Below, piece by piece: positions 11,831-21,226 of a stretch of 64,000 bases of DNA. Origin of the DNA: Ahaetulla prasina (Eukaryota; Chordata; Lepidosauria; Squamata; Colubridae); assembly GCF_028640845.1 (NCBI RefSeq), contig NC_080540.1:265579958-265643957 (forward strand). Direction: 5' to 3'. Under the pieces are notes generated by a model that had not been told where the DNA came from, ran no database searches, and saw only the letters and a program-made list of their open reading frames with translations. The first letter of the stretch is position 1; each line of letters opens with the position of its first letter. The position numbers and the translations under genes are program-made.

Positions 11831-12568
11831 ATTAAAAACCACTTCATGTAAGAATCTAGCGTTAAGTGCATTCCACTTATCACTTGTGCCATAAATTGGA
11901 TATTGGAATGCTTTCTCATTGGGGAAAATAATAGAAAAGACATATATCAAAAATACACAAACAGCTTTATTTTGTTCCTCACATTGTGAAACTGATACTA
12001 TCATCATCATTATCACCAACAAATAACATCAAAACTGGTATCATTATGTCTGATTTTCAGCTGTACTCCTGGGAAAATCATGTTCATGACCTTCAAGTGT
12101 TTAGACGAGCATCCTTATTGGAAGACATACAAGATTTATATCTAATGGACAGAGCCAAGACAATAAATATTGGATTCCAAAAGTGGTAATTTTTGGAGCT
12201 TAATTTGTGTGGTCAGGCCAGCTTTTGTTGCAGTCTTTCTTACCTGATGTGGGGAACCCTGACCTTAGTGTCCCAAAGAGCTAAAGTTTACAGAGTAGAA
12301 ATATTGGGCTTGCTCCTGTGCATTTAATACTGGGTATTCAAACTTTAATGGACACCTTTAACTTAGAAGAGGTAGGCCTGAAGAGCCACTACTACAAATG
12401 TTTATTTTCTTTTGATTTGTTTGCTTGCTTGATGTGGAAAAAAGATTGGGGGTTCATGTTTTCAGATTGGCACAACAGTTTTTATTTATTTCCTGCTTTA
12501 GAGGAATAGAAAATTCCTAAAAATTTCAGCAACTACAAAGTGAAATTCAGGGGTGTGGTCTGGATGTT
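11831..12568. other. No recognised feature
   Basis: The frames at 11986-12189 and 12318-12509 resemble no known family and show no coding context. I see no element ends. Confidence 0.45.
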
Positions 12569-12576
12569 TTCTAGAA

Positions 12577-12643
12577 TAGGGGTCTCCAACCTTGGCAACT
12601 TTAAGACTTGTGGACTTCAAGTTGCCAAGGTTGGAGACCCCTA
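12577..12643. mobile_element. 67-bp fold-back MITE
   Basis: Arms of about 23 nt (left begins TAGGGGTCTCCAACCTTGGC) are inverted around a roughly 20-nt centre. TTCTAGAA at 12569-12576 and TTTTAGAA at 12644-12651 match in 7 of 8 positions, the target-duplication length of hAT elements. The element is essentially two terminal repeats with almost no interior. Confidence 0.75.
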
Positions 12644-12651
12644 TTTTAGAA

Positions 12652-13850
12652 GCTCCAGAAAAATGCTTATGGTCCTGGAGCCATGGATTGTGTGGTCTAC
12701 ATTTATTAACTTGGAGCAATCTGTAGAATTCACAGGTGCCTTTTGGTCTTACCTTCACTGAATCATATTCAGGAGCTGCTTCTTTCTCTTCCCAGTTATA
12801 ATGTAAGTGCTAAAACTCTGAGTTAACCCAGCATTTTTAATAGGATTTAAGTGGTAGTTTCTGTTTCAGCACTTTAGCTTGTCCTGTTTATAATTAAAGG
12901 AAACCCATTTTACAATATGATTACACTGAAAATAATCCAATGTCCCTATAGCACTGGGACTTTATACATGAACCTGTGAGCCTCTGGGTCAATGAAATGG
13001 CTCAATGGATCAAGTCATAAATTAGATCAGAGTATTTCTGCTTCAACTTAATTGGACTGGGAATTGGGGCTGCAATGTGGCCAACATTTTAAAAAGAAAA
13101 CTTTTGTTATGTGAGAAATTTCAACTCATAAACAAATTAAAGGTTACTTAAAATGACTCTGTTCTACCTTGGAAAAATCTATAGTTTGATTTACTGAAGT
13201 AACAAAACAACCATCACATGGATTGCATTCGTTCTATTGCAATACAAATTGCATCTGCAAGTGCTTAGATAATATTTTGGTGTGAAAGATGCCCTGCTTG
13301 CTCTGACTAGTGAAAATATATCATTGGTGACTATGCAACAGACTTCTTATTAAAACTCTGAGCAGAAGGAAACATAGAGACATTTCGGAAATTAAAATTT
13401 TACTGTAGGCATAGGTGACTAATAGAATTTATTATGTGATCAAACTATGTTCATGTCACGACATCATACAATCATATTTACATGATTGCATCATTTTATT
13501 ATCTATGCCAATTTCGCAATGTACATAATAACACTTTTGCTCCTTCCTCCGTCTTCTCCCTACTGATCACAGACTTTATTATAGCAATGTTTTAGATACT
13601 TGATCTTCTGGAAAATGTATCTAATGTAAGCTTATCTTAGAATTAAATGCTTTCATTGCCAGAAGCCCAAGTAAAAGCTAGCTCCATTCCCCAACAAAGT
13701 TGGGGAAAATGTACAAGGAACACTAAAGGAGGGACAAAATATCCACTAAGACACTCAGATCATTAAATTAATCTGGTAACCAATGAGGTGACTGATGTCA
13801 GGTCCCTCTTATGTCACATTTTGCTCTACAATCATAGATTTTAACAACCT
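12652..13850. other. No recognised feature
   Basis: AT-rich sequence without reading frames of interest, inverted ends or tandem repeats. Confidence 0.5.
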
Positions 13851-13852
13851 GA

Positions 13853-14330
13853 ATTAGATTAGATTAGATTAATTTTTTTTATTGGCTAAGTATGATTGGA
13901 CACATAAGGAATTTGTCTTGGTGCATATGCTCTCAGTGTATATAAAAAGAAAAAGATACATTTGTTAAGAATCATAAGATAAAAGACTTAATGATAGTCA
14001 TAGGGTACAAATAAGCAATCAAATCATACTAGGAAACAATATAATTGTAAGGATACAGTAACAAATTACAGTCATACAATCATAAGCGAGAGGAGATGGT
14101 GATAGGAATGATGAGAAGTTTAATAACAACAGTATTGCAGACTTAGTGAATAATTTGACAGTGTTGAGGGAATTATTTGTTTAGCAGAGTGATGGAGTTC
14201 GGGAAAAAATTGTTCTTGTGTCTAGTGGTTTTGGTGTGCAGTGCTCTATAGCATGGTTTTGAGGGTAGGAGTTGAAACAATTTATGTCCAGGATGAGAGG
14301 GGTCTGTAAATATTTTCAAAGCCATCTTTT
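13853..14330 (-). mobile_element. CR1/L3-type LINE 3' end
   Basis: Aligns by eye with 11211-11640: the same TTGGCTAAGTATGATTGGAC, GGAATTTGTCTTGGTGCATA and GTTTAGCAGAGTGATGGAGT segments in the same order. It begins with a (GATTA)n tail, a variant of the usual (GAATA)n. It is 5'-truncated in the coding tail and shows substitutions and small indels. Confidence 0.85.
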
Positions 14331-15177
14331 TGGCTCATAAAATGAAACTAATAGTCACATGGGAAGCTTTTTCGGCCTGTCTCCTAGTAGAGAGAGGGTT
14401 TTTTTTTCACTTTCTTCATGCAAAATAGTTAATTTCTAGCTAAGTATCCAGTCAAAATATACAAGACATTATAGTAGGCCTGTGAAGTTCTGAGCTACCA
14501 TACTGAGCACCCTGAAATACAGCAGAGCCTGGTGTTAGATCCAGTAGTGAGTGGCTGCTGCCTGATTTTAGGGACAGCTGGCAAGGAAAGATTAAATATG
14601 CAACTAGCAGAACTGAAATTATCGGCAGTTGTAAGTGGCCTTAGGAAAGCTGGTGAAAACCACTTGATTTAAGAGAGCTGACATTTAGCCTTTTGTCAAT
14701 TTGCTACAGATCCTGCTAATGAAGTTGTGAATTTCAGTCCATAAATTCATATATTTTTCTTTCTTAAGGGAAAGAATATTTTAACTGTTTTAATTCCTAT
14801 GTCTGTGTGAAGAATGCTTATTTGTTTTTAAAACATATGTTGCATATTGAGAGAATTGGATGGTACTTAAGACAATTTTTAATGAAAAGCGAAACTTTTC
14901 CTTGAATATTTATTTTGAAAGAGAGAGAATGTGCGTGCAACTGTAAGAGAGAGAATATATGAAATATCAAAGTCTGTTTACAAAAATGCAAAGAAGGGAA
15001 ATTAAGGGTGAAGAATCTACAAGATAAAAAACAAGTGCTTTTGAATAATTGGAATGTTGTTATACAGAAGTATTAGAAACAGCAATAATATATTGGACAT
15101 AAGGGAAAGTAATCTCTGTTGCAGTACTGCTAATAAAGTGGAATTCAGGTTTGGCTGCTAGCAATATTTATCAGCAT
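14331..15177. other. No recognised feature
   Basis: AT-rich spacer. A GA-rich stretch occurs around 14920-14960. No gene or element ends are seen. Confidence 0.5.
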
Positions 15178-15189
15178 TTTATAGATTAG

Positions 15190-15529
15190 GGCTCAGTGGC
15201 TAAAATGCTGAGCTTGTGATTGAAAAGTCAGCAGTTCAGCAGTTCGAATCCCTAGTGCTGCATAACAGGGTGAGCTCCTGTTATTTGTCCCATCTTCTGC
15301 CAACCTAGCAGTTCAAAAGCACGTAAAAATGCAAGTAAAAAAATAGGGACCACCTTTGGTGGGAAGGTAACAGCATTCCATACGCCTTTGGCATTTAGTC
15401 ATGCCAACCACATGACCATGGAGACGTCTTCGGACAGCACTGGCTCTTTGGCTTTGAAACGGAGATGAGCACCGTCCCTAAAATCAGGAAAGACTAGCCC
15501 ATATGTGTGAGGAGAACCTTTACCTTTAC
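15190..15529 (+). mobile_element. Sauria SINE, full length
   Basis: A tRNA-derived head (GGCTCAGTGGCTAAAATGCT as A-box region, CAGTTCGAATCCCTAG as B-box region) is followed by a body and by a BovB-like tail (GTGTGAGGAGAACCTTTACC). A 12-bp target duplication TTTATAGATTAG lies at 15178-15189 and 15530-15541. The head carries a small duplication (CAGCAGTTCAGCAGTTC). It is a pol III-type retroposon presumably mobilised by BovB machinery, not a functional tRNA gene. Confidence 0.9.
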
Positions 15530-15918
15530 TTTATAGATTAGTCAGTGTTACTACTTTGTAACCCTATATTAGAAATGCAAGAAATGAGATTAAGTGTGTG
15601 GCTGGCTGACCAATGTACTCACTGAGTAAATGCTAAGGAATGGAATCCAAACTAGAGATGTTGTAAGTAATAGCCATAATAACACACTTTGAAAACTGAA
15701 GATTGAGAAATGAGCTACACTTAAATGAGCTATTTATCTATACTTGTTTAGATAAATAACTGTAATTGTAACATTACCTATTGAGATATTTAAAATGTGG
15801 ATTTATAGAAAGAAGAGGCAGTAGCAACATTAGTTGGCTACCCGCCTTGTAGAGTTGATGTGTGCACATCTGTACAATATTCACATAAAGCCCAATGAAA
15901 GACAAAGGAAAACAATTA

Positions 15919-16018
15919 CTGGTAGTCCTCAATTTATGACCACAAATGAGCCTAACATTTCCATTGCTAAGCAAGACAATTGTTAAATGATTTTAATGTA
16001 CTTTAAATCGCCCCATTT
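15919..16018. mobile_element. Fragment of an unnamed squamate interspersed repeat
   Basis: ACTGGTAGTCCTCAATTTAT, then TTGCTAAGCAAGACAATTGT, resembles the end of a widespread squamate repeat (GGTAGTCCTCGACTTA type). No second terminus or target duplication was found, so the class is not settled. Confidence 0.4.
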
Positions 16019-16300
16019 TTTTAAACTTTACTCTTTGTTTGACATTCTTGCTTTTCATCATCACTTTCCTCAAAAAAACTGTTTTTAAATCTCTAATTTT
16101 TTTTCCTCAAAAAAAATGGTTATTTTACATTTCTAAATTCACAAGCTATATATTATCCAGCTTGGAATATTACATCTGTAAACAGGCACACTGCACATTA
16201 CTCAGTAATTATAACATGTTAAAATATTCTATCCACATTGCTAAATAGCTATGTGTCAGCAACATCTAAATTGTGTGATAGACCTTAAATTAGAGAAATA

Positions 16301-16802
16301 CCTTATTTTTCAGAGTATAAGACACACTTCCCACCCCCCCTAAAAGGGGTGACAATTTGGGTGCGTCTTATACACCAAATGTAACCATGCCTACCCACTA
16401 GCCCCCACCCTTTCGTCTCTGCCTCCCAGCAATTTACCTCCTTGCATCAAACAGCAAGAAGAAATAGCCCGTTTCAGCTTCAGCAGAGCCTAATTAGCAC
16501 AAGATGATTGGATCGGCCTTCCGACCCTGAGCTGTTCCAGCCTACAGGGATTGCCATTGCCTATTGCTACATGGGCCTCTGCTGCTTGCTGCAAGGAGAT
16601 AAATTGCTGGGAGCAGATTTTTTTTCTTGTGCTAATCAAGCTATGCTAAAAACAAAAATGAAAGTAAAGCAGGCTGTTTGCTACAACAAGGCAAAATTGC
16701 TGGGAGGCAGATGCAGAAGCAGATTTCTTTGTCTTGTTTTCCTCACCAAAAAAGATAAGTACATCTTATAGTCCAGTGCATTTTATACTCTGAAAAATAT
16801 GG
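16301..16802. mobile_element. MITE with TA target duplication (502 bp)
   Basis: Starts CCTTATTTTTCAGAGTATAA and ends TATACTCTGAAAAATATGG, with TA at 16299-16300 and 16803-16804. The ends and the TTGGGTGCGTCTTATAC segment match the 390-bp copy at 4232-4621. The 87-aa plus-strand frame inside (16508-16771) has no transposase features. Confidence 0.85.
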
Positions 16803-16929
16803 TAAATAAGTTCAGGTAATGCTGATGATTCTTACTTGCATCATCAATACAAGCTACACTAGTGCTTTCTGAATACAGGTACAAGAACAGATAACATCAT
16901 CCCACTCCCAGCCAGTATTGCAAATACAG

Positions 16930-18306
16930 CCTATGTTTTCCAGTATTGATTGTGTTTATATATATATAAATTTTTTAATATCATACATGTTTTGTGGACA
17001 GTGTATTGACTGGGTCAATGTCCTTTTTAAACTATGTTAACAATAATAATATAAATAAGTATACATAGTCCTAATCTTCTAACTTCACCAATACCATTTT
17101 CTCTTTATAAGTCTTTATAATTTTTCCCATTAATACATTTAAACCTAAATAACATTTCTTTGTACCGTTTATTTATTATCCCCTACTAAGTCACTAATAT
17201 TTAATATTTAAAAGTTTCTCATTATTCCACCATAATTTTGATATCCCAAATGTCTAGGACTGTTAATAAAGCCAAATATTAACAAAATTCAATCAATCCT
17301 GGGATTATATTTTAAAATCCCCTCAATTTCTAATCCTTAAAAGTTTGAATTCCCGATATATTTTAAAAACACTGTTAATCTTATAAACTTCCATCTTGTA
17401 ACGTTAGATTATTTTTAATTATAATAAATTCTATTATCTATTTCCCTATTTACATTTTCTACTTTTTCATTTTATTAATATATTTTCTCACTATTCCTCA
17501 TCTCTTGACCTTTTTGGAGTTCCACTATTTATTGACTTTTTAGTCACCCTTTTATTCCTCTCTCTTGGAATCTTATAACTTTTTTTTAATGTTTTTATAC
17601 CCACTGAGTGTTCCCTTCGGATTGCCCTTTATCTCTTCCTGCTGCATCCTTTGAGCACCCATCCATAAATCTTTCTTTCTTTGAAGAGATTTTTTTTCCT
17701 AAACCTTTCTCTTTTTTTTTGAAGAGATTTCCCTTTTTTCCCCTCTGTTCTTTTATAAACTTTTAAGGAATTATCTATTTGATTCCTACTTATCAATCCT
17801 TTCTCTTCCTTATCTTTGTCTTTCTTCATCTCATTTTAATTTTTCTCTTCCATTGCCTCTTCTAATTTCTCATCTATATTCTGAATATCATATTCATCTT
17901 TTTCTCCCAGGTGTTGAGAAGCTTCTATACTCATTTCTTTATCTTTAGACAATCCCCTTGTCTCCTTATTGTTCTTTATAGTTTCATGCATGCTTTTGAG
18001 CATCAAAATTATTTCTTCGTATCTCTCTATTATCTCCTGATAGTCCATTTTGTAACAATTTGATAAAAATTACTCAATATCCCTCTATGGTTCCAACATC
18101 TTAGTGTTTAAAAACTCCAACAAAGCCAATTATTAATAAGATTTAGTCTGTCTCATAGTTATGCCTCCAAATTCCCTAAATTTATAATCTTTAAAGTTCT
18201 TTAATATTTTACAGCCTTTTAATTTTCCAATTATTTATTTTCCCAATTGTCCAGATTTAAAGTATTATTTAACTTTTCTTTTCTCTTTTGTTCTATTGCC
18301 TTTCTT
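16930..18306 (-). mobile_element. Older L1-like retroelement, downstream part
   Basis: Two consecutive minus-strand frames, 18048-17836 (70 aa, acidic, helix-forming) and 17829-17629 (66 aa, very Lys/Arg-rich), look like a decayed coiled-coil ORF1. They are followed towards the left by an AT-rich 3' region resembling a squamate L1-type UTR. It appears contiguous with 20267-22405 once the nested L1 (18307-20200) and hAT element are removed. Family assignment is by general resemblance only. Confidence 0.45.
18241..18306. repeat. 66-bp direct repeat, left copy
   Basis: Begins TCCCAATTGTCCAGATTTAA and is identical, as far as I can read, to 20201-20266. The two copies bracket the nested L1 exactly: poly-A side on the left, 5' end on the right. 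They are best explained as an unusually long target-site duplication. Confidence 0.85.
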
Positions 18307-18354
18307 TTTTTTTTATTGAAAAAGTTTTAAAACAAAACAAAGACATTTTCCCCC

Positions 18355-18415
18355 CCTTTTTTTCCCCCTCCCTCCCAAAAAAACCCCCTTCCCGCCTCCC
18401 TTCCCCCCCCCCGGC
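18355..18415 (-). other. G-rich polypurine tract of the L1 3' UTR
   Basis: The plus strand shows long C runs (CCCCCCC, CCCCCTCCCTCCC, CCCCCCCCCC), so the RNA strand carries several G runs able to form a quadruplex. A G-rich polypurine tract is a conserved feature of mammalian L1 3' UTRs; its presence here is seen directly. Its role is not established. Confidence 0.7.
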
Positions 18416-18539
18416 TTCCCGGGTCAATCACAAGGTATTGTTATACATAAACCAAACATAGAATAAAATTTTCCCTTCCAATCCAATTAACCTCATCCAA
18501 AGCTTTTCATCTCCCAACCCCCTCCCCATTAAATAAAAT

Positions 18540-18690
18540 AACTTTCTAATTATTCAAAGGCAATCTGATATTTCTTAATCTGATATCTGTTTTGTATATA
18601 ATCAATCCATTTTTTCCATTCAATTAAATATCTTTCCTGCGTATTGTCTTTTAAAAAAGCTGAGATTTTAGCCATCTCAGCCAAATTCCA
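18540..18690 (-). pseudogene. Residual C-terminus of L1 ORF2
   Basis: Read in the frame that contains NLAEMAKISAF and ERYLIEWKKWIDYIQ, this segment matches the extreme C-terminal tail of L1 ORF2 and stops at TAA near 18540. It directly abuts ORF1 and overlaps its last codons in a different frame. This marks the 3' edge of the deletion that removed the rest of ORF2. Confidence 0.7.
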
Positions 18691-19627
18691 TACTGGGGTC
18701 CTGACTTTTACTTTGAGACTGTTGCTCTTCTTTATGCTTAAGAGCTCCTCTTGTCACCCTTTGCTCTTGTGGTTCCTCTAATGCTGGCAGCAATAAAGGC
18801 TCTTGGATCACCACGCCTTCTTGAATCTCTTGAAGTTTTTCTATCACTTCTGTTTCAACTTTCAAAACTGTAGAAAGAAAATCCTTTGCCTTTAAAACAG
18901 TGTCAATTCTGTATCTCCTTCCTTGATAAAATACTGTCAGTCCAACTGGCACCTCCCATCTGAATTGAATCTGATGTTTTTTAAGTTCTTGTGTAAAAAA
19001 AACAAATTCCTTCCTATCTCTTAACATCTTGGAAGGAATCTCTTTCAACACCTTCAACTCCTGTTCTCCAATTTTTAAAGTTGTCTGATATGAAACTTGC
19101 AAAATCTGATTTCTCATAGTCCTTTTCACAAAATAAACCACAATGTCCCGAGGAAGCTTTCTCTGTCTTGCGATCCAGGAATTAACTCTATATATTTTAT
19201 CAATTTGGTAAGCTACCTCTTGGGGTTCCACTTCAATAAATTCAGCCAATGCTTCTGATATAATTTTTCTTAAGTCTTCTCCTCGCTGTTCTTGCATACC
19301 ACGAATTCTAAGAGCTCCTTCCATAAGTTTATATTGTAATATCACAACCTGATCTTCATTTTGATCCACTTTTTTCTGAACACCTTGCATTTTATCTTCT
19401 AAATGCTTATTTGACTGAGAGATCTGTTGCATTTCCTCTTCCAATCCCTCAATTTTTTTACTCAGTCCTTGAACTGCCATGAGAATATCTTCTCTTATTT
19501 TTGCATTAAAATTCTCCATCATCTCTTTTTGCCTATCTTCAGAAAGTTTTAATTGTTCTTTCAATATATCCTCAAGACTTGGTTCAGATCCCCTTCTTCC
19601 AGAAGGCTTTAAAGGTTTAGCTGCCAT
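18677..19627 (-). CDS. L1 ORF1 protein, intact (316 aa)
   Basis: L1 ORF1p is a trimeric RNA-binding chaperone that coats L1 RNA in the cytoplasm. The sequence fits: a basic N-terminus (SGRRGSEPS), a heptad-rich coiled coil at about 20-115, an RRM-like domain at about 120-200 containing the conserved stretch around RVNS (147-150) and PRDIVVYF (159-166), and a C-terminal domain at about 200-275. The frame is uninterrupted from the ATG, which follows an L1 5' UTR. The last residues after about 306 (PSMEFG) come from reading the ORF2 tail out of frame across the deletion junction, so the C-terminus is altered. Length is similar to mammalian ORF1p (roughly 340 aa). It is one of the few uninterrupted element proteins in the window. 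Confidence 0.85.
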   Translation of the reverse strand: MAAKPLKPSGRRGSEPSLEDILKEQLKLSEDRQKEMMENFNAKIREDILMAVQGLSKKIEGLEEEMQQISQSNKHLEDKMQGVQKKVDQNEDQVVILQYKLMEGALRIRGMQEQRGEDLRKIISEALAEFIEVEPQEVAYQIDKIYRVNSWIARQRKLPRDIVVYFVKRTMRNQILQVSYQTTLKIGEQELKVLKEIPSKMLRDRKEFVFFTQELKKHQIQFRWEVPVGLTVFYQGRRYRIDTVLKAKDFLSTVLKVETEVIEKLQEIQEGVVIQEPLLLPALEEPQEQRVTRGALKHKEEQQSQSKSQDPSMEFG

Positions 19628-20184
19628 TCTGTCTTCAAAAAGATCAGGAATTTAATAACAACTTTCCTTTACTCCATTCAGTATAAGAGAACTCCGTTTG
19701 TAACAATCCACAAATAACGCTACTTTGTTGTACTAAAAATTTTTACTTTCACTTTCAGACGCCATTTTAAAAGTCAATTAATCAGAGACAAAGAAAGGTT
19801 TCAGGTTTCAAAAAGGGAATCGGTACTTGCCATGTTGATTCTACATCAAAGATCGAACGCTTGTGAAATTCCCGTCTGCTTAGAAAATCAATCAATTTAA
19901 TAAGTCCTTTTGAGAAGAAGCGACTCTCCTACTCCTTTTTCCTGAAAAAAAACGGGAGCGCGTTTGAAGTTGGAGGGAGTGGAATTCGGTGGGATCATAA
20001 ATCCAGGAAAATTCGCTCTTAAGAGCAAACCCCCTGTCTATATCTACCACTTTTCCACAGCTCTGCATAACCCTCTTTTGCCCAAAGGGTATGCTAAGGT
20101 CAGTGAACAGTGATTTATACTGTTTCACTGACTTTTACAATCTTCTAACACGGAGTGCCCTGTTAGAGCACCCAGCAGGAGCGG

Positions 20185-20192
20185 TGACGTCA
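20185..20192. promoter_or_regulatory. CRE/ATF palindrome near the L1 5' end
   Basis: A perfect TGACGTCA lies 8-15 bp inside the presumed 5' end (20200) of the minus-strand L1. Such sites bind CREB/ATF factors. Its position at the start of a GC-richer 5' UTR suggests it belongs to the internal L1 promoter; activity is inferred. Confidence 0.5.
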
Positions 20193-20200
20193 CTGGAGCC

Positions 20201-20266
20201 TCCCAATTGTCCAGATTTAAAGTATTATTTAACTTTTCTTTTCTCTTTTGTTCTATTGCCTTTCTT
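20201..20266. repeat. 66-bp direct repeat, right copy
   Basis: Identical partner of 18241-18306, directly adjoining the 5' end of the nested L1. Beyond it the older sequence resumes (CTTTTGCCTCATAG). Confidence 0.85.
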
Positions 20267-20680
20267 CTTTTGCCTCATAGAATATTCTATCAAATAACAT
20301 CAATAACCCAAGTCCAAGTTAATCCATTAGGTTTCCTCCAATCTTTCAAATCCGCAATCCAGGGGTGAAATGTTCCCAGTTGGGACCGGCTCACACGATC
20401 CGGTAGCGATGGCAGCTGCTGGTTCAGAGGACCGGTAGCAAAAATCCCTGGCCCCGCTCCCCTGCCTCTGCTGAGCCGCACCATCAGCAGAGGGTTGTTT
20501 GTTTGTTTTTTACTTTTAAAAGCCGGTTTTTCTTCAGCCGAAACATGCCTTTAAAAGTAAAAAAAAACCTTTGAGGATCCCGCCCCTCAGCTGAGATCGG
20601 CAGAGCCTTTAAACTTAAAAAAAATTAAAGTCTCCTCAGGCAATCTCACCTGAGTTCCTCATCAACAGAACCTTACTTGT

Positions 20681-20720
20681 ACTCTTACTTGTAGAAAACA
20701 TGTTTTCTACAAGTAAGAGT
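20681..20720. repeat. Perfect 40-bp palindrome
   Basis: The left arm ACTCTTACTTGTAGAAAACA is followed immediately by its exact reverse complement. There is no spacer. It lies inside the hAT element 20360-21528. Confidence 0.95.
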
Positions 20721-20895
20721 AGAGATTCGAAGGCATTTACCTGATTACTGATGAACACATGGTTTTTTTTCCAGCCTGAAAGCCCCAGTTTCACTTTCAG
20801 CCAGACAGAATCAATTGCTTAGCTAATCTATTTCCTCATGATCAACTAATGCTGGCTGGCTTTGCTGGCTGAGGAACTCTGGGAATTGAAGTCCA

Positions 20896-21095
20896 AAATA
20901 AAATAAAATAATAAAATAAAATAAAATAAAATAAAATAAAATAAAATAAAATAAAATAAAATAAAATAAAATAAAATAAAATAAAATAAAATAAAATAAA
21001 ATAAAATAAATAAAATAAAATAATAAAATAAAATAAAATAAAATATAAAATAAAATAAAATAAAATAAAATAAAATAAAATAAAACAAAATAATA
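20896..21095. repeat. (AAAAT)n microsatellite, about 200 bp
   Basis: Some 40 units of AAAAT on the plus strand with a few shortened units. It lies within the hAT element. Confidence 0.95.
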
Positions 21096-21103
21096 AAATA
21101 TTT

Positions 21104-21184
21104 GTGCAGCTTTCTGAGATTTGGTGTGTTTCTGCAGTGTTTCACTCTAACTACACAAACACACCAAATCTCAGAAAGCTGTAT
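21104..21184. repeat. Hairpin with about 24-bp arms
   Basis: CAGCTTTCTGAGATTTGGTG at the left is inverted as CACCAAATCTCAGAAAGCTG on the right, with a loop of about 27 nt. It lies within the hAT element between the AAAAT and GT arrays. Confidence 0.9.
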
Positions 21185-21188
21185 GTGG

Positions 21189-21196
<8 letters not shown>

Positions 21197-21226
<30 letters not shown>
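21197..21226. repeat. (GT)n microsatellite
   Basis: About 14 GT units followed by further degenerate GTGT-rich text to roughly 21360. Confidence 0.9.

Larger units (their letters stand above)
18307..20200 (-). mobile_element. L1 derivative with intact ORF1 and deleted ORF2
   Basis: Reading the minus strand: a 5' UTR (20200-19628), ORF1 (19627-18677), the last 48 or so codons of an L1 ORF2 (about 18676-18540, in another frame, ending in TAA), a 3' UTR with a G-rich polypurine tract (18355-18415), an AATAAA-type signal and poly-A. The ORF2 endonuclease and reverse transcriptase are absent. A 66-bp direct repeat flanks the unit, so the deletion was present in the RNA that inserted, or occurred later within the copy. 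The layout resembles mammalian HAL1 (ORF1-only L1) by analogy; it must have been moved by ORF2 supplied in trans. Confidence 0.8.

Noticed and set aside
15190..15260. tRNA-like promoter boxes
   Set aside because: They belong to the head of a Sauria SINE with target duplications; no intact cloverleaf was apparent.
20846..21145. 99-aa minus-strand frame of ILFYF repeats
   Set aside because: Translation of the AAAAT microsatellite.
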